Positions 1 to 5,404 of a stretch of DNA of 5,404 bases are shown here, piece by piece. How positions within the stretch are numbered: the first letter of the stretch is position 1; each line of letters opens with the position of its first letter. The DNA comes from an uncultured Amylibacter sp. GTDB lineage: Bacteria > Pseudomonadota > Alphaproteobacteria > Rhodobacterales > Rhodobacteraceae. The stretch spans positions 1-5,404 of the forward strand of contig CALLAV010000127.1 in assembly GCA_938001995.1 (NCBI GenBank). The letters are read 5' to 3'. The notes under the pieces are model-generated. The model was given only the letters and a program-made list of their open reading frames with translations. It searched no databases and was not told the origin of the DNA. The position numbers and the translations under genes were made by a program.

Positions 1-906
1 ACCTGCATCAAAGGAGTATAGCCTCCCTTCCGTTTGTTCAGTCGCATAAAATGCTTCGCGCAGGGTCTCTACACCAGGGTTTTCCAGAATCCCACCGTCG
101 CCAAGGTGCCAAAAATCGCTTTCGGCAGACCCATTTTTTTCAACTTCGATCGTCAACGGGCCAAGATAGGGTGGAAACGCAGCGGATGTTGCCACCGCCA
201 GCGAAATTGGAAAGTTGGATGGAGCCGCTCTTGTGACGTGTTTGTCAGAGAACGACAGCGCGCGGATGGCCCCTGGTAATCGGCTCGCTGCAGTATTGTC
301 TGGATGAGGCAGAGACTGGTTGCTAAAGACAAATCGCCGCCCCGCATCATAACTCACGGCGTTAAAGAAAAAGGCGCGGTACTGAGGAAGGTCAGAAATT
401 GTCGCGTCCGAACCGCGGTTCAGAAACCCTTCTTGTTGTAGTCCCTCCTGTAGAGACGTCAGACGACGTGACGGGCTCATAAGGCGCAACGGGTGCATGA
501 GCTGGTTCTTGTGGATCGCATTGAAGTAGTTCTTTGCCACTGTCGCCACCATTGCTGAAAAATAGCGGTCCAACGCATCACCGGGTTCTGATGGCATCTC
601 GTTTATCGCCCAATAGGACGCCGGAAAGCCCCCACCACTGACACTGGAGACATGGGTAACATTCTGAAGGTGGCCCATCTTGGCCAGTTCATGCATGCCC
701 GCGGCTGCAAAAACAGCGGCCCTTGCACCACCACCCGAAAGGGCCAGCCCCACAAAGGGCTGTTTGGCAGACGATGGTTCACCCTGCCCGTTGGTCGCCT
801 CTGATAGCTTAGTTTTGAAATGAACTTTCAGCGGGGCCAGCAGCCCGTAAATTGCGAAACCAACTAAAAAAAGTAGCACTGTTGCTAGCAATATTACGAT
901 GTACAT
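1..906 (-). CDS. Patatin-like phospholipase, membrane-anchored (3' end cut by window edge)
   Basis: This is an open frame of 302 codons read leftward from an ATG at 906-904 to the window edge, with no stop, so the C-terminus is missing. Residues 2-24 are a hydrophobic stretch (MYIVILLATVLLFLVGFAIY...) that looks like an uncleaved N-terminal membrane anchor. The patatin core starts near residue 52. The oxyanion-hole glycine motif is LALSGGGARA at residues 54-63. The nucleophile is probably Ser90 in SSVSGGG, and the catalytic Asp is probably Asp270 in the DGG motif of HLGDGGILENPG. The usual GxSxG elbow reads S-V-S-G-G here, so its first Gly is Ser88; related forms occur in patatin/cPLA2-like families. 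Family members are serine-aspartate dyad lipid acyl hydrolases; the substrate cannot be predicted. An upstream in-frame TGA at about 979-981 bounds the frame. The first ATG was chosen; a G-rich GGGTGG lies about 9 bases upstream, and a TTG directly before the ATG is an alternative start. The gene is divergent from the exporter pair. Confidence 0.9.
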   Translation of the reverse strand, partial: MYIVILLATVLLFLVGFAIYGLLAPLKVHFKTKLSEATNGQGEPSSAKQPFVGLALSGGGARAAVFAAAGMHELAKMGHLQNVTHVSSVSGGGFPASYWAINEMPSEPGDALDRYFSAMVATVAKNYFNAIHKNQLMHPLRLMSPSRRLTSLQEGLQQEGFLNRGSDATISDLPQYRAFFFNAVSYDAGRRFVFSNQSLPHPDNTAASRLPGAIRALSFSDKHVTRAAPSNFPISLAVATSAAFPPYLGPLTIEVEKNGSAESDFWHLGDGGILENPGVETLREAFYATEQTEGRLYSFDAG

Positions 907-1126
907 CAAGTGTTTCCACCCATTTTCTTGGTAGCAATGGCGCGCCAAACAAGCAGCCAGATTGTTCCAACACTCGACTCATTGTGATTTGATTGCAAAC
1001 CTTTAAGGGGACGCGCGCAGAAATTTTGTGCCCAGCAACAAAAAAGCATCCCGAGTATCCCATTTGGTAGATGCCCGTTTTCATGCGTGCTCCTAAACCT
1101 CTTTTTATTACATCAGAGGAATTACC
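907..1126. other. Divergent intergenic region
   Basis: These 220 bases separate the leftward patatin gene from the rightward membrane-protein/exporter pair, so promoters for both directions should lie here. I could not pick out a convincing -35/-10 pair on either strand. Visible items are the ribosome binding site of the rightward gene at its right end, an 8-base palindrome GGCGCGCC near 945, and a weak GCATC/GATGC inverted repeat (1046-1050 and 1070-1074). None of these is strong enough to call as a regulatory site. A leftward open frame crosses the region but has no family resemblance. Confidence 0.6.
1115..1120 (+). promoter_or_regulatory. Ribosome binding site for the CBU_0592-type gene
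   Basis: AGAGGA lies 6 bases before the ATG at 1127. It is a good Shine-Dalgarno match and supports that start. Confidence 0.7.
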
Positions 1127-1447
1127 ATGAACAATTACGTTGAATATTTTGCAAATCTAGGACCCCTCGAGATAGCTGGGGTTTGCGGTTTCTTTGTCTA
1201 CATTCTTGCCTTCGGTTTGGTGCAAGCATCGCTTCTGAATGGGAATAGCGCGACCTACTCGCTACTGAACGTTCTTGCCGCTGCGCTCGTGGCGTTCAGC
1301 CTGTTGGCAGAGTTCAATTTGTCTTCCGCCTTAATACAAGCAAGCTGGATTGTGATCGGTCTGACCGGCTTTTCGATCCGCGCTTTCAAGTCAGTGAAGC
1401 ATGCCAACGAAAATTCCATTTCAATTCAGCATAGGGAGGCAAACTGA
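1127..1447 (+). CDS. Small CBU_0592-type membrane protein, three predicted TM helices
   Basis: This gene encodes 106 residues and is probably an inner-membrane protein. Three hydrophobic helices are visible, at about residues 13-34, 44-63 and 66-86, followed by a short polar tail rich in Lys, His and Glu. The pattern of a first helix, a short loop, then YSLLNVLAAALV and a FNL...IQASWIVIGL segment matches my memory of the CBU_0592 family of small membrane proteins, which have no assigned biochemical role. The start is supported by AGAGGA six bases upstream. The stop TGA overlaps the ATG of the next gene by one base (TGATG), so the two genes are almost certainly co-transcribed and probably translationally coupled. 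The partnership with a LysE-type exporter suggests a membrane role, but no function should be assigned from that alone. The family call rests on remembered sequence pattern, not a search. Confidence 0.8.
   Translation: MNNYVEYFANLGPLEIAGVCGFFVYILAFGLVQASLLNGNSATYSLLNVLAAALVAFSLLAEFNLSSALIQASWIVIGLTGFSIRAFKSVKHANENSISIQHREAN
1433..1439 (+). promoter_or_regulatory. Strong ribosome binding site inside the upstream gene
   Basis: AGGGAGG lies 7 bases before the ATG at 1447 and sits within the last codons of the preceding gene. It fixes the exporter start and shows that this gene can load its own ribosomes as well as use re-initiation at TGATG. Confidence 0.8.
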
Positions 1448-2058
1448 TGGGTTTAGTCGATATTTTCTCATACTACACAGCACTTGTGGCCATCGCAATT
1501 GCGCCGGGTCCTCTTATGGTTTTGTTAATGACCCGCGCGGCAAGCAACGACATTTTAGGTGCATTTGGCTTTGCCTTTGGCACGGCGCTTGGAAGCTTGG
1601 CCATTCTATCTGCCGTTTGCTTTGGAATGAGTGTCTGGTTGTCAGAATTGCCCGAAGTGTTGAACTACAGCAAGTATCTCATGATACTTTATATCCTTTG
1701 GGTTGCCTATGGTATGTGGCGCAATGGCTTGGATTTGAACGGCGATCATGCTCCCAGCAAAAATGGGGTTATGCTGGCAATGGCAACAGGTTTTTTGACA
1801 TGCATCTCGTCACCCTACATGTTGATCCTTTTTCCATTACTGTTGCCAGAGGTCATTGATGTGACGACCATCGTCATGCCCGACTTCTTGCTTGTCACAG
1901 GTGTAACCTTCTTGGCAGAAGCGACCGCTGCGGCACTCATGATCGGCCTCGCTGCTCAGTTACGCCACCTTGTTCGCTCGCCGCGCGCTGTACGGATCAT
2001 GAATCGTTCATTGGCTGCCATTCTGGTTGTTCTTGGCGGTGGAATGGCAATTTCATAA
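1447..2058 (+). CDS. LysE/RhtB-family exporter (amino-acid/metabolite efflux)
   Basis: The product has 203 residues, the usual size for the LysE/RhtB family of inner-membrane exporters, which pump amino acids and related small metabolites out of the cell. The family signature near the end of the first helix is present as APGPLMVLLMTRA (residues 19-31). The glycine-rich second helix follows (GAFGFAFGTALGSLA, 38-52), and the second half of the fold begins with GFLTCISSPYMLILF (115-129), where most relatives have an N-P-K type motif and this one has S-S-P. About six membrane segments can be drawn: 5-28, 38-62, 71-91, 109-133, 143-168 and 186-202. The start is supported by a strong AGGGAGG. The gene overlaps the small membrane protein gene by one base, and two hairpins follow its stop. 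The substrate cannot be predicted, since family members differ widely in specificity. Confidence 0.88.
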   Translation: MGLVDIFSYYTALVAIAIAPGPLMVLLMTRAASNDILGAFGFAFGTALGSLAILSAVCFGMSVWLSELPEVLNYSKYLMILYILWVAYGMWRNGLDLNGDHAPSKNGVMLAMATGFLTCISSPYMLILFPLLLPEVIDVTTIVMPDFLLVTGVTFLAEATAAALMIGLAAQLRHLVRSPRAVRIMNRSLAAILVVLGGGMAIS

Positions 2059-2068
2059 GCATTTGCAT

Positions 2069-2102
2069 TCCGCTGCAGCATTTCTTTTTGAGCTGCAGCG
2101 GA
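2069..2102 (+). repeat. Perfect 11-base inverted repeat (hairpin 1)
   Basis: The arms TCCGCTGCAGC (2069-2079) and GCTGCAGCGGA (2092-2102) are perfectly complementary, with a 12-base A/T-rich loop. The repeat begins 10 bases after the exporter stop codon. It makes a stable GC-rich stem but is not followed by a T run, so on its own it is a poor intrinsic terminator. It could protect the 3' end of the exporter mRNA or act together with the second hairpin. Confidence 0.75.
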
Positions 2103-2105
2103 CAC

Positions 2106-2164
2106 GAGATGTGCCCGTTTCTATCTGATGTGATTTCTCCATTAACGGGCACATCTCTTTTCTT
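2106..2164 (+). terminator. Probable terminator: 14-base perfect stem followed by a T-rich tract (hairpin 2)
   Basis: The arms GAGATGTGCCCGTT (2106-2119) and AACGGGCACATCTC (2144-2157) are perfectly complementary and are followed directly by TTTTCTT. That tail gives a rightward direction, so the likely role is to end the exporter transcript. The 24-base loop is much larger than usual for an intrinsic terminator. It also contains a second GATGTG (2127-2132), which could compete for the CACATC in the right arm. An operator or leader structure for the downstream regulator gene is therefore a real alternative. Confidence 0.65.
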
Positions 2165-2194
2165 GATAAACACTTTTGATTTTTTGTGCATACT
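2163..2194 (+). promoter_or_regulatory. Weak candidate promoter for the regulator gene
   Basis: TTGATA (2163-2168) resembles a -35 box, and CATACT (2189-2194), preceded by an A/T-rich stretch, is a 4-of-6 match to a -10 box. The spacing of 20 bases is longer than ideal, so this is tentative. Some promoter is expected here, because the regulator follows a probable terminator. Confidence 0.25.
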
Positions 2195-2210
2195 ACTGCC
2201 AAACCCCATT

Positions 2211-2215
2211 GGAGA
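2211..2215 (+). promoter_or_regulatory. Ribosome binding site for the regulator gene
   Basis: GGAGA lies 6 bases before the ATG at 2222 and supports that start over later in-frame ATG codons. Confidence 0.7.
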
Positions 2216-2221
2216 CACTAA

Positions 2222-4009
2222 ATGTCGAGTAACCCCAAAGATGATTTTTCTTCATCCGCAATGGTTGACACACTTTACGACATTGCCCTTGATCCACGGT
2301 CGCTCGAGAATTTCATAGAAACTTGGACTGATGCGGGTTTGGACCGAGAACTGACCCGTAAGGTGTTAGAAGGCTTTGATGAATTCGACATGGTGTTCCA
2401 CGACCATATCAGCCGCGCAGATACATTCTTGCAGCGTGATAAAACACACGAAAACCGCTCGGAATTGGCCAGCGCGCTCGCTCCGTTTGAAAGCCTTGCT
2501 GCATTTGTCGTCGATCAGTCGCATCAGATCGTTGCGGCCAATGACGGATCAAGGGATTTCTTTGGGCTTATCGAGGGCGCTTCATTGGCAGACGTCAATG
2601 TACCGGTCGATATGTATGAACCTTTGGTCGAAGCTTTGAACAAGACGCTCGCCAGCCCAAAGCCGACCCAGTCCCTTTTGAAAGTTGAAACCGAAGACAA
2701 TCCAACCCCCGTTGTTTTTCAGATCAGGCAATTGCCCAAGCGCGAAAACGATCTGGGAAATCTCGCTTTGGTGGTGACGACCAAATACCATTGGAACACA
2801 TACTTGGGCGAAACTTTGGAAGAGGTATTTGAACTAACCTCTGCCGAGCAGGGAATCGTGCGGGCCTTAGTTGAAGGGAGGACAGCGAAAGAGATTTCGG
2901 CAGATCGCAAGACAAGCGAGGGCACCGTTCGAGGGCAAATCAAAACCGTACTGTCCAAAATGAATGCGCGTTCGCAATCTGAAGTCATTCGGTTAGTCCT
3001 GAATTTGCGAGACGTTTCCACGGGTCACCATCTGCCATCCGCCGAAACCAACCCAATGCGGTCCTTGGTCTCTAAAACATGGTGGCGCGATGAGGTTTGG
3101 AAGCCATACCAAACGCTCATAATGCCCGATGGACGCCGTATGGATTACCATGTCATGGGACCAGCCACTGGTTCTCCGGTTCTCTATTCACATATGGGAT
3201 ATTGCCTTGTGCGCTGGCACGAACCCATGGTTCGGATGCTTTATGATTTGAACCTGCGAATAATATGCCCAATCCGTGCAGGATACGGAAAAAGTGAAAA
3301 TATTGACCGCAAAGCCGACGTACGGGCATCCACGCGCCATGATACGCTCTTTTTGCTTCAACACCTGGGGATATCGCGATTACCCTACTTAACCCAAGGC
3401 AACGACCTCATCTTTGCGGCAGATTTTGCAGCGCACCACCCGAATATGATCAGCGAGATTATCGGTCTATGCGCTAGACCTTCCCTACCAGGTGATTTCC
3501 ACTATTCAAACATGGGGGTTTGGCATCGTTTCTTTCTTTCGACGGCGCGGCATGCCCCACACCTCTTGAGGTTCACGACTAAAGCGGCCGTCTCGATGGG
3601 GCGTCGCATAGGGTCAATCGACATGTTCCGCCAAATGAACAAATCTTCGCCCTCAGACCTCCTTCTACTGGAAGACGAGGCTCTCACTACCATTCTGACG
3701 GAAAACGCCGAACTTATTGCAGGGCCAGATGTGGATATCACGCAAGCCTACACGATGGAGATCCTAGCAACAGAAGCACCATGGTCCGATCTGATGAACG
3801 CGATCAAAGGAATAAGAACCTGGTTCGTGAACGGGGGCGAGGACCCTGCAACGGATGTTGCAACCATTTCAGAGTACCGCGATGCATACCCTTGGATCGA
3901 CATAGAAGTTATCGCAAATGCAGGGCAGCTGATGATTTATCAACATTATGAGGCGCTTCTGCCTAGAATTGCTGAGGCCGCACAGCAAAGAGTATCACCA
4001 CGGGCCTGA
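2222..4009 (+). CDS. PAS-like / LuxR-type HTH / alpha-beta hydrolase-fold regulator with a degenerate active site
   Basis: This 595-residue, probably cytoplasmic protein has three parts. Residues 1-80 are polar and helical, with no family recognised. Residues about 85-190 look like a PAS sensor (AFVVDQSHQIVAANDGSRDFFG... to LALVVTT). Residues about 203-263 are a LuxR/GerE helix-turn-helix: LTSAEQGIVRALVEGRTAKEIS, then the recognition helix around SEGTVRGQIKTVLSKM. After a linker, residues about 296-587 form an alpha/beta-hydrolase fold, from MPDGRRMDYHVMG, through PVLYSHMG and IRAGYGKSE, to WFVNGGEDP and IANAGQL. Two catalytic positions are lost. The nucleophile elbow reads T-Q-G-N-D, with Gly393 where Ser belongs; the register is fixed by the AAHHP that follows 14 residues on. 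The His position is Gln569, and Asp541 is kept. I infer a DNA-binding regulator that uses a dead hydrolase as a ligand sensor. Ligand and targets are unknown, and residual activity through another residue is not excluded. Confidence 0.88.
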   Translation: MSSNPKDDFSSSAMVDTLYDIALDPRSLENFIETWTDAGLDRELTRKVLEGFDEFDMVFHDHISRADTFLQRDKTHENRSELASALAPFESLAAFVVDQSHQIVAANDGSRDFFGLIEGASLADVNVPVDMYEPLVEALNKTLASPKPTQSLLKVETEDNPTPVVFQIRQLPKRENDLGNLALVVTTKYHWNTYLGETLEEVFELTSAEQGIVRALVEGRTAKEISADRKTSEGTVRGQIKTVLSKMNARSQSEVIRLVLNLRDVSTGHHLPSAETNPMRSLVSKTWWRDEVWKPYQTLIMPDGRRMDYHVMGPATGSPVLYSHMGYCLVRWHEPMVRMLYDLNLRIICPIRAGYGKSENIDRKADVRASTRHDTLFLLQHLGISRLPYLTQGNDLIFAADFAAHHPNMISEIIGLCARPSLPGDFHYSNMGVWHRFFLSTARHAPHLLRFTTKAAVSMGRRIGSIDMFRQMNKSSPSDLLLLEDEALTTILTENAELIAGPDVDITQAYTMEILATEAPWSDLMNAIKGIRTWFVNGGEDPATDVATISEYRDAYPWIDIEVIANAGQLMIYQHYEALLPRIAEAAQQRVSPRA

Positions 4010-4141
4010 CCTAGCTTAGGATTTGTTCAGCAGCAACTACCCGTTCGAACCATGCAAAGTTTAGGAGCTCGTCAAGCGATTGATCTTGTAAACGACGATC
4101 AGGTCAACGCCCCCTGCTGTTCCCCTGTCGCGGGTCCATTT
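4010..4141. other. Convergent intergenic gap
   Basis: These 132 bases lie between the stop codons of the rightward regulator and the leftward substrate-binding protein. I see no convincing terminator for either gene. A 5-base dyad TGATC/GATCA (about 4081-4101) and a 4-base CCTA/TAGG dyad (4010-4020) are present, but both are too short and lack T tracts. Confidence 0.5.
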
Positions 4142-5404
4142 TTACGCGTCGATCCAAATTTCTTGAGGTCTAATCTCCGTCGTTGGATGCATTTCCGCAT
4201 TGCGCACAGAGGGTCGCGCGTGACGGAAGACCGACCGCCAGAACGGTTGGATCGTGACCCCTTCATCGATCAAGATTTGCTGAAGCTTTGCCATGATCTT
4301 TGAACGCTCGCTTGCGTCAGCGATTGCAACGGCCTGCGTGAGAAGTTCGTCAAATTCTAGGTTGTTGAATCCCGTTTCATTCCAAGGTCCGTTGCTGCGA
4401 TACGCAAGATTATAAACCTGTACAGCCAGCGGTCGATGACCCCAAGTGGTTGTAGAAAAGGGATATTCCTTCCAACTGTTCCAAAACGAAGACCCTGGGA
4501 TCACGGTACGTTTCACTTTGAACCCCGCTTTGCGAAGCTGTGCACCAACCACATCTGCTGTTTCTTTTACCCAGCCTTGGTTCAGCGACGTGATTTCAAA
4601 TTCTTTGTCCGCAGCGCCCGCTTGTGTGAGCAATTCCAACGCTGCTTCTGGATCGTATTTTGGACCCGCCACTTCCGTGTATTCTGGGTGGATTGGACAT
4701 ACATGGTGGTTTTGCGCCACGACGCCCGCACCTGAATGGCCCAACTCCATCACAACCGCGTTGTCGACGGCCATCTGTATTGCTTTTCGCACCCGCACGT
4801 CGGCGTATAATGCCTCTCCGTTAACCAATGCCTTTTGGTTGGGGCGAATAGTGATTGTATTGGCGGTGACCGCTTCGGATTTGACCCAGCCGAGCCCGTC
4901 AAGGATTTGAATATACTCGCCGTTGGAACCAAAGTTCATATCAATTTCATCTGCTTCAACTGCGGAGACAACGGCAACCTGTTCGCGCCCGTAATCTAAA
5001 AATTCGATCCGATCGAGCGGCGCTTGACCGCCCCACCATGTATGGCCGCTGGCACGTTCAATCACGGCTTTAACGCCAATATCGTAAGTGGTGATTGTGT
5101 AAGGTCCGGTGCCGATTGACCCTATTGTGGCTTCTCCGGAATGGGACGCATGGGTCACCGCAGCAGGGTAATCCGCAAAAGACGCGATCAGTGTCACATC
5201 AGGGCGTGACAGGGTCAATTGAACGGTAAACTCATCGACCACTTTGACCGCGCCTTCTGCAACCTTGCCGTCTTTGGCAATCGCACCCAGACGGCGCCCC
5301 ATGGAATTACCCTCCACACTTGCATCTGCCCAATTTGAAATGTTGCGCGCCACGTCTTCGGCCGTAAACGGATCGCCATTTTGCCATGTTACGCCTTTGC
5401 GCAC
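4142..5404 (-). CDS. ABC-transporter substrate-binding protein, family 5 (peptide/nickel type), N-terminus beyond the window
   Basis: The frame is open from the right edge to a TAA at 4144-4142 and gives 420 residues. Family members are usually 500-550 residues, so about 100 residues including the signal peptide are missing. The GTG at the very edge is an internal Val codon and not a start. Family 5 hallmarks are visible in order: VRKGVTWQNGDPFTAEDVARN at the cut end, IGTGPYTITTY at about residues 97-107, then HTWWGG (121-126), and YADVRVRKAIQMAVDNAVV at about 200-218, where the family's D-x-R-V-R-x-A-I-x-x-A-V-D core is clear. Such proteins are periplasmic and hand oligopeptides, metals, opines, glycosides or similar solutes to an inner-membrane ABC permease. 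The ligand cannot be told from this fragment. Permease and ATPase genes are not in the window and would not be expected downstream, where the regulator converges; they may lie upstream, beyond the right edge. Confidence 0.93.
   Translation of the reverse strand: MRKGVTWQNGDPFTAEDVARNISNWADASVEGNSMGRRLGAIAKDGKVAEGAVKVVDEFTVQLTLSRPDVTLIASFADYPAAVTHASHSGEATIGSIGTGPYTITTYDIGVKAVIERASGHTWWGGQAPLDRIEFLDYGREQVAVVSAVEADEIDMNFGSNGEYIQILDGLGWVKSEAVTANTITIRPNQKALVNGEALYADVRVRKAIQMAVDNAVVMELGHSGAGVVAQNHHVCPIHPEYTEVAGPKYDPEAALELLTQAGAADKEFEITSLNQGWVKETADVVGAQLRKAGFKVKRTVIPGSSFWNSWKEYPFSTTTWGHRPLAVQVYNLAYRSNGPWNETGFNNLEFDELLTQAVAIADASERSKIMAKLQQILIDEGVTIQPFWRSVFRHARPSVRNAEMHPTTEIRPQEIWIDA

Noticed and set aside
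34..279. Short open frames at the left end on both strands
   Set aside because: They overlap the conserved C-terminal part of the patatin domain in other frames.
1046..1074. GCATC/GATGC inverted repeat upstream of the exporter pair as an operator
   Set aside because: The 5-base arms are 19 bases apart, which is expected by chance in a region of this size.
809..1084. A 91-codon leftward open frame spanning the divergent intergenic region
   Set aside because: It overlaps the start of the patatin gene in another frame, its translation resembles no family, and it is rich in Cys, Trp and Arg in the way typical of chance frames.
1401..1859. A 152-codon rightward open frame inside the exporter gene
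   Set aside because: It is the other-frame shadow of the LysE-type exporter, whose own frame has clear membrane segments and a strong ribosome binding site.
2222..4009. A classical LuxR/LuxI quorum-sensing receptor
   Set aside because: No autoinducer-binding domain (W-x-x-Y-x-x...D-P-x-W type) is visible in the N-terminus, and no LuxI-type synthase is in the window.
2222..4009. Regulator as a decaying pseudogene because its triad is lost
   Set aside because: The frame is open for 595 codons, has a good ribosome binding site, and the conserved residues around each lost catalytic position are kept.
4081..4101. TGATC/GATCA dyad in the convergent gap as a terminator
   Set aside because: The stem is only 5 bases with an 11-base loop and there is no T tract on either side.
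4446..4910. A 154-codon rightward open frame opposite the substrate-binding protein
   Set aside because: It is antisense to a frame with unmistakable family 5 motifs, and has no ribosome binding site or recognisable domain.

Overview
The window looks like ordinary chromosome from an alphaproteobacterium, most likely of the Rhodobacteraceae/roseobacter type. That placement is an inference from the protein families and from the moderate GC content and codon use; no rRNA or other marker gene is present. I found no tRNA, rRNA, CRISPR array, insertion sequence, integrase or attachment site.

Layout, left to right. (1) Positions 1-906, minus strand: a membrane-anchored patatin-like phospholipase whose C-terminus runs off the left edge. 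(2) Positions 907-1126: a divergent intergenic region. (3) Positions 1127-2058, plus strand: a two-gene unit made of a small three-helix membrane protein of the CBU_0592 type and a LysE/RhtB-family exporter. The stop and start codons share one base (TGATG), so the two are probably translationally coupled. (4) Positions 2059-2221: a short gap with two perfect inverted repeats in tandem. The second is followed by a T-rich run and probably ends the exporter transcript. (5) Positions 2222-4009, plus strand: a 595-residue protein with a PAS-like region, a LuxR/GerE-type helix-turn-helix and a complete C-terminal alpha/beta-hydrolase fold. (6) Positions 4010-4141: a convergent gap. (7) Positions 4142-5404, minus strand: the C-terminal 420 residues of a family 5 (peptide/nickel-type) ABC-transporter substrate-binding protein whose N-terminus lies beyond the right edge.

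The gene of most interest is the 595-residue regulator. Its hydrolase domain keeps the fold landmarks, but the nucleophile position is Gly393 instead of Ser and the catalytic His position is Gln569. Only the acid, Asp541, remains. The hydrolase is therefore probably catalytically dead and may serve as a ligand-binding sensor attached to a DNA-binding domain, an arrangement that resembles plant hormone receptors built on alpha/beta-hydrolase folds. The ligand and targets cannot be read from the sequence. The neighbouring exporter pair and the substrate-binding protein are the nearest candidate targets, but only by position.
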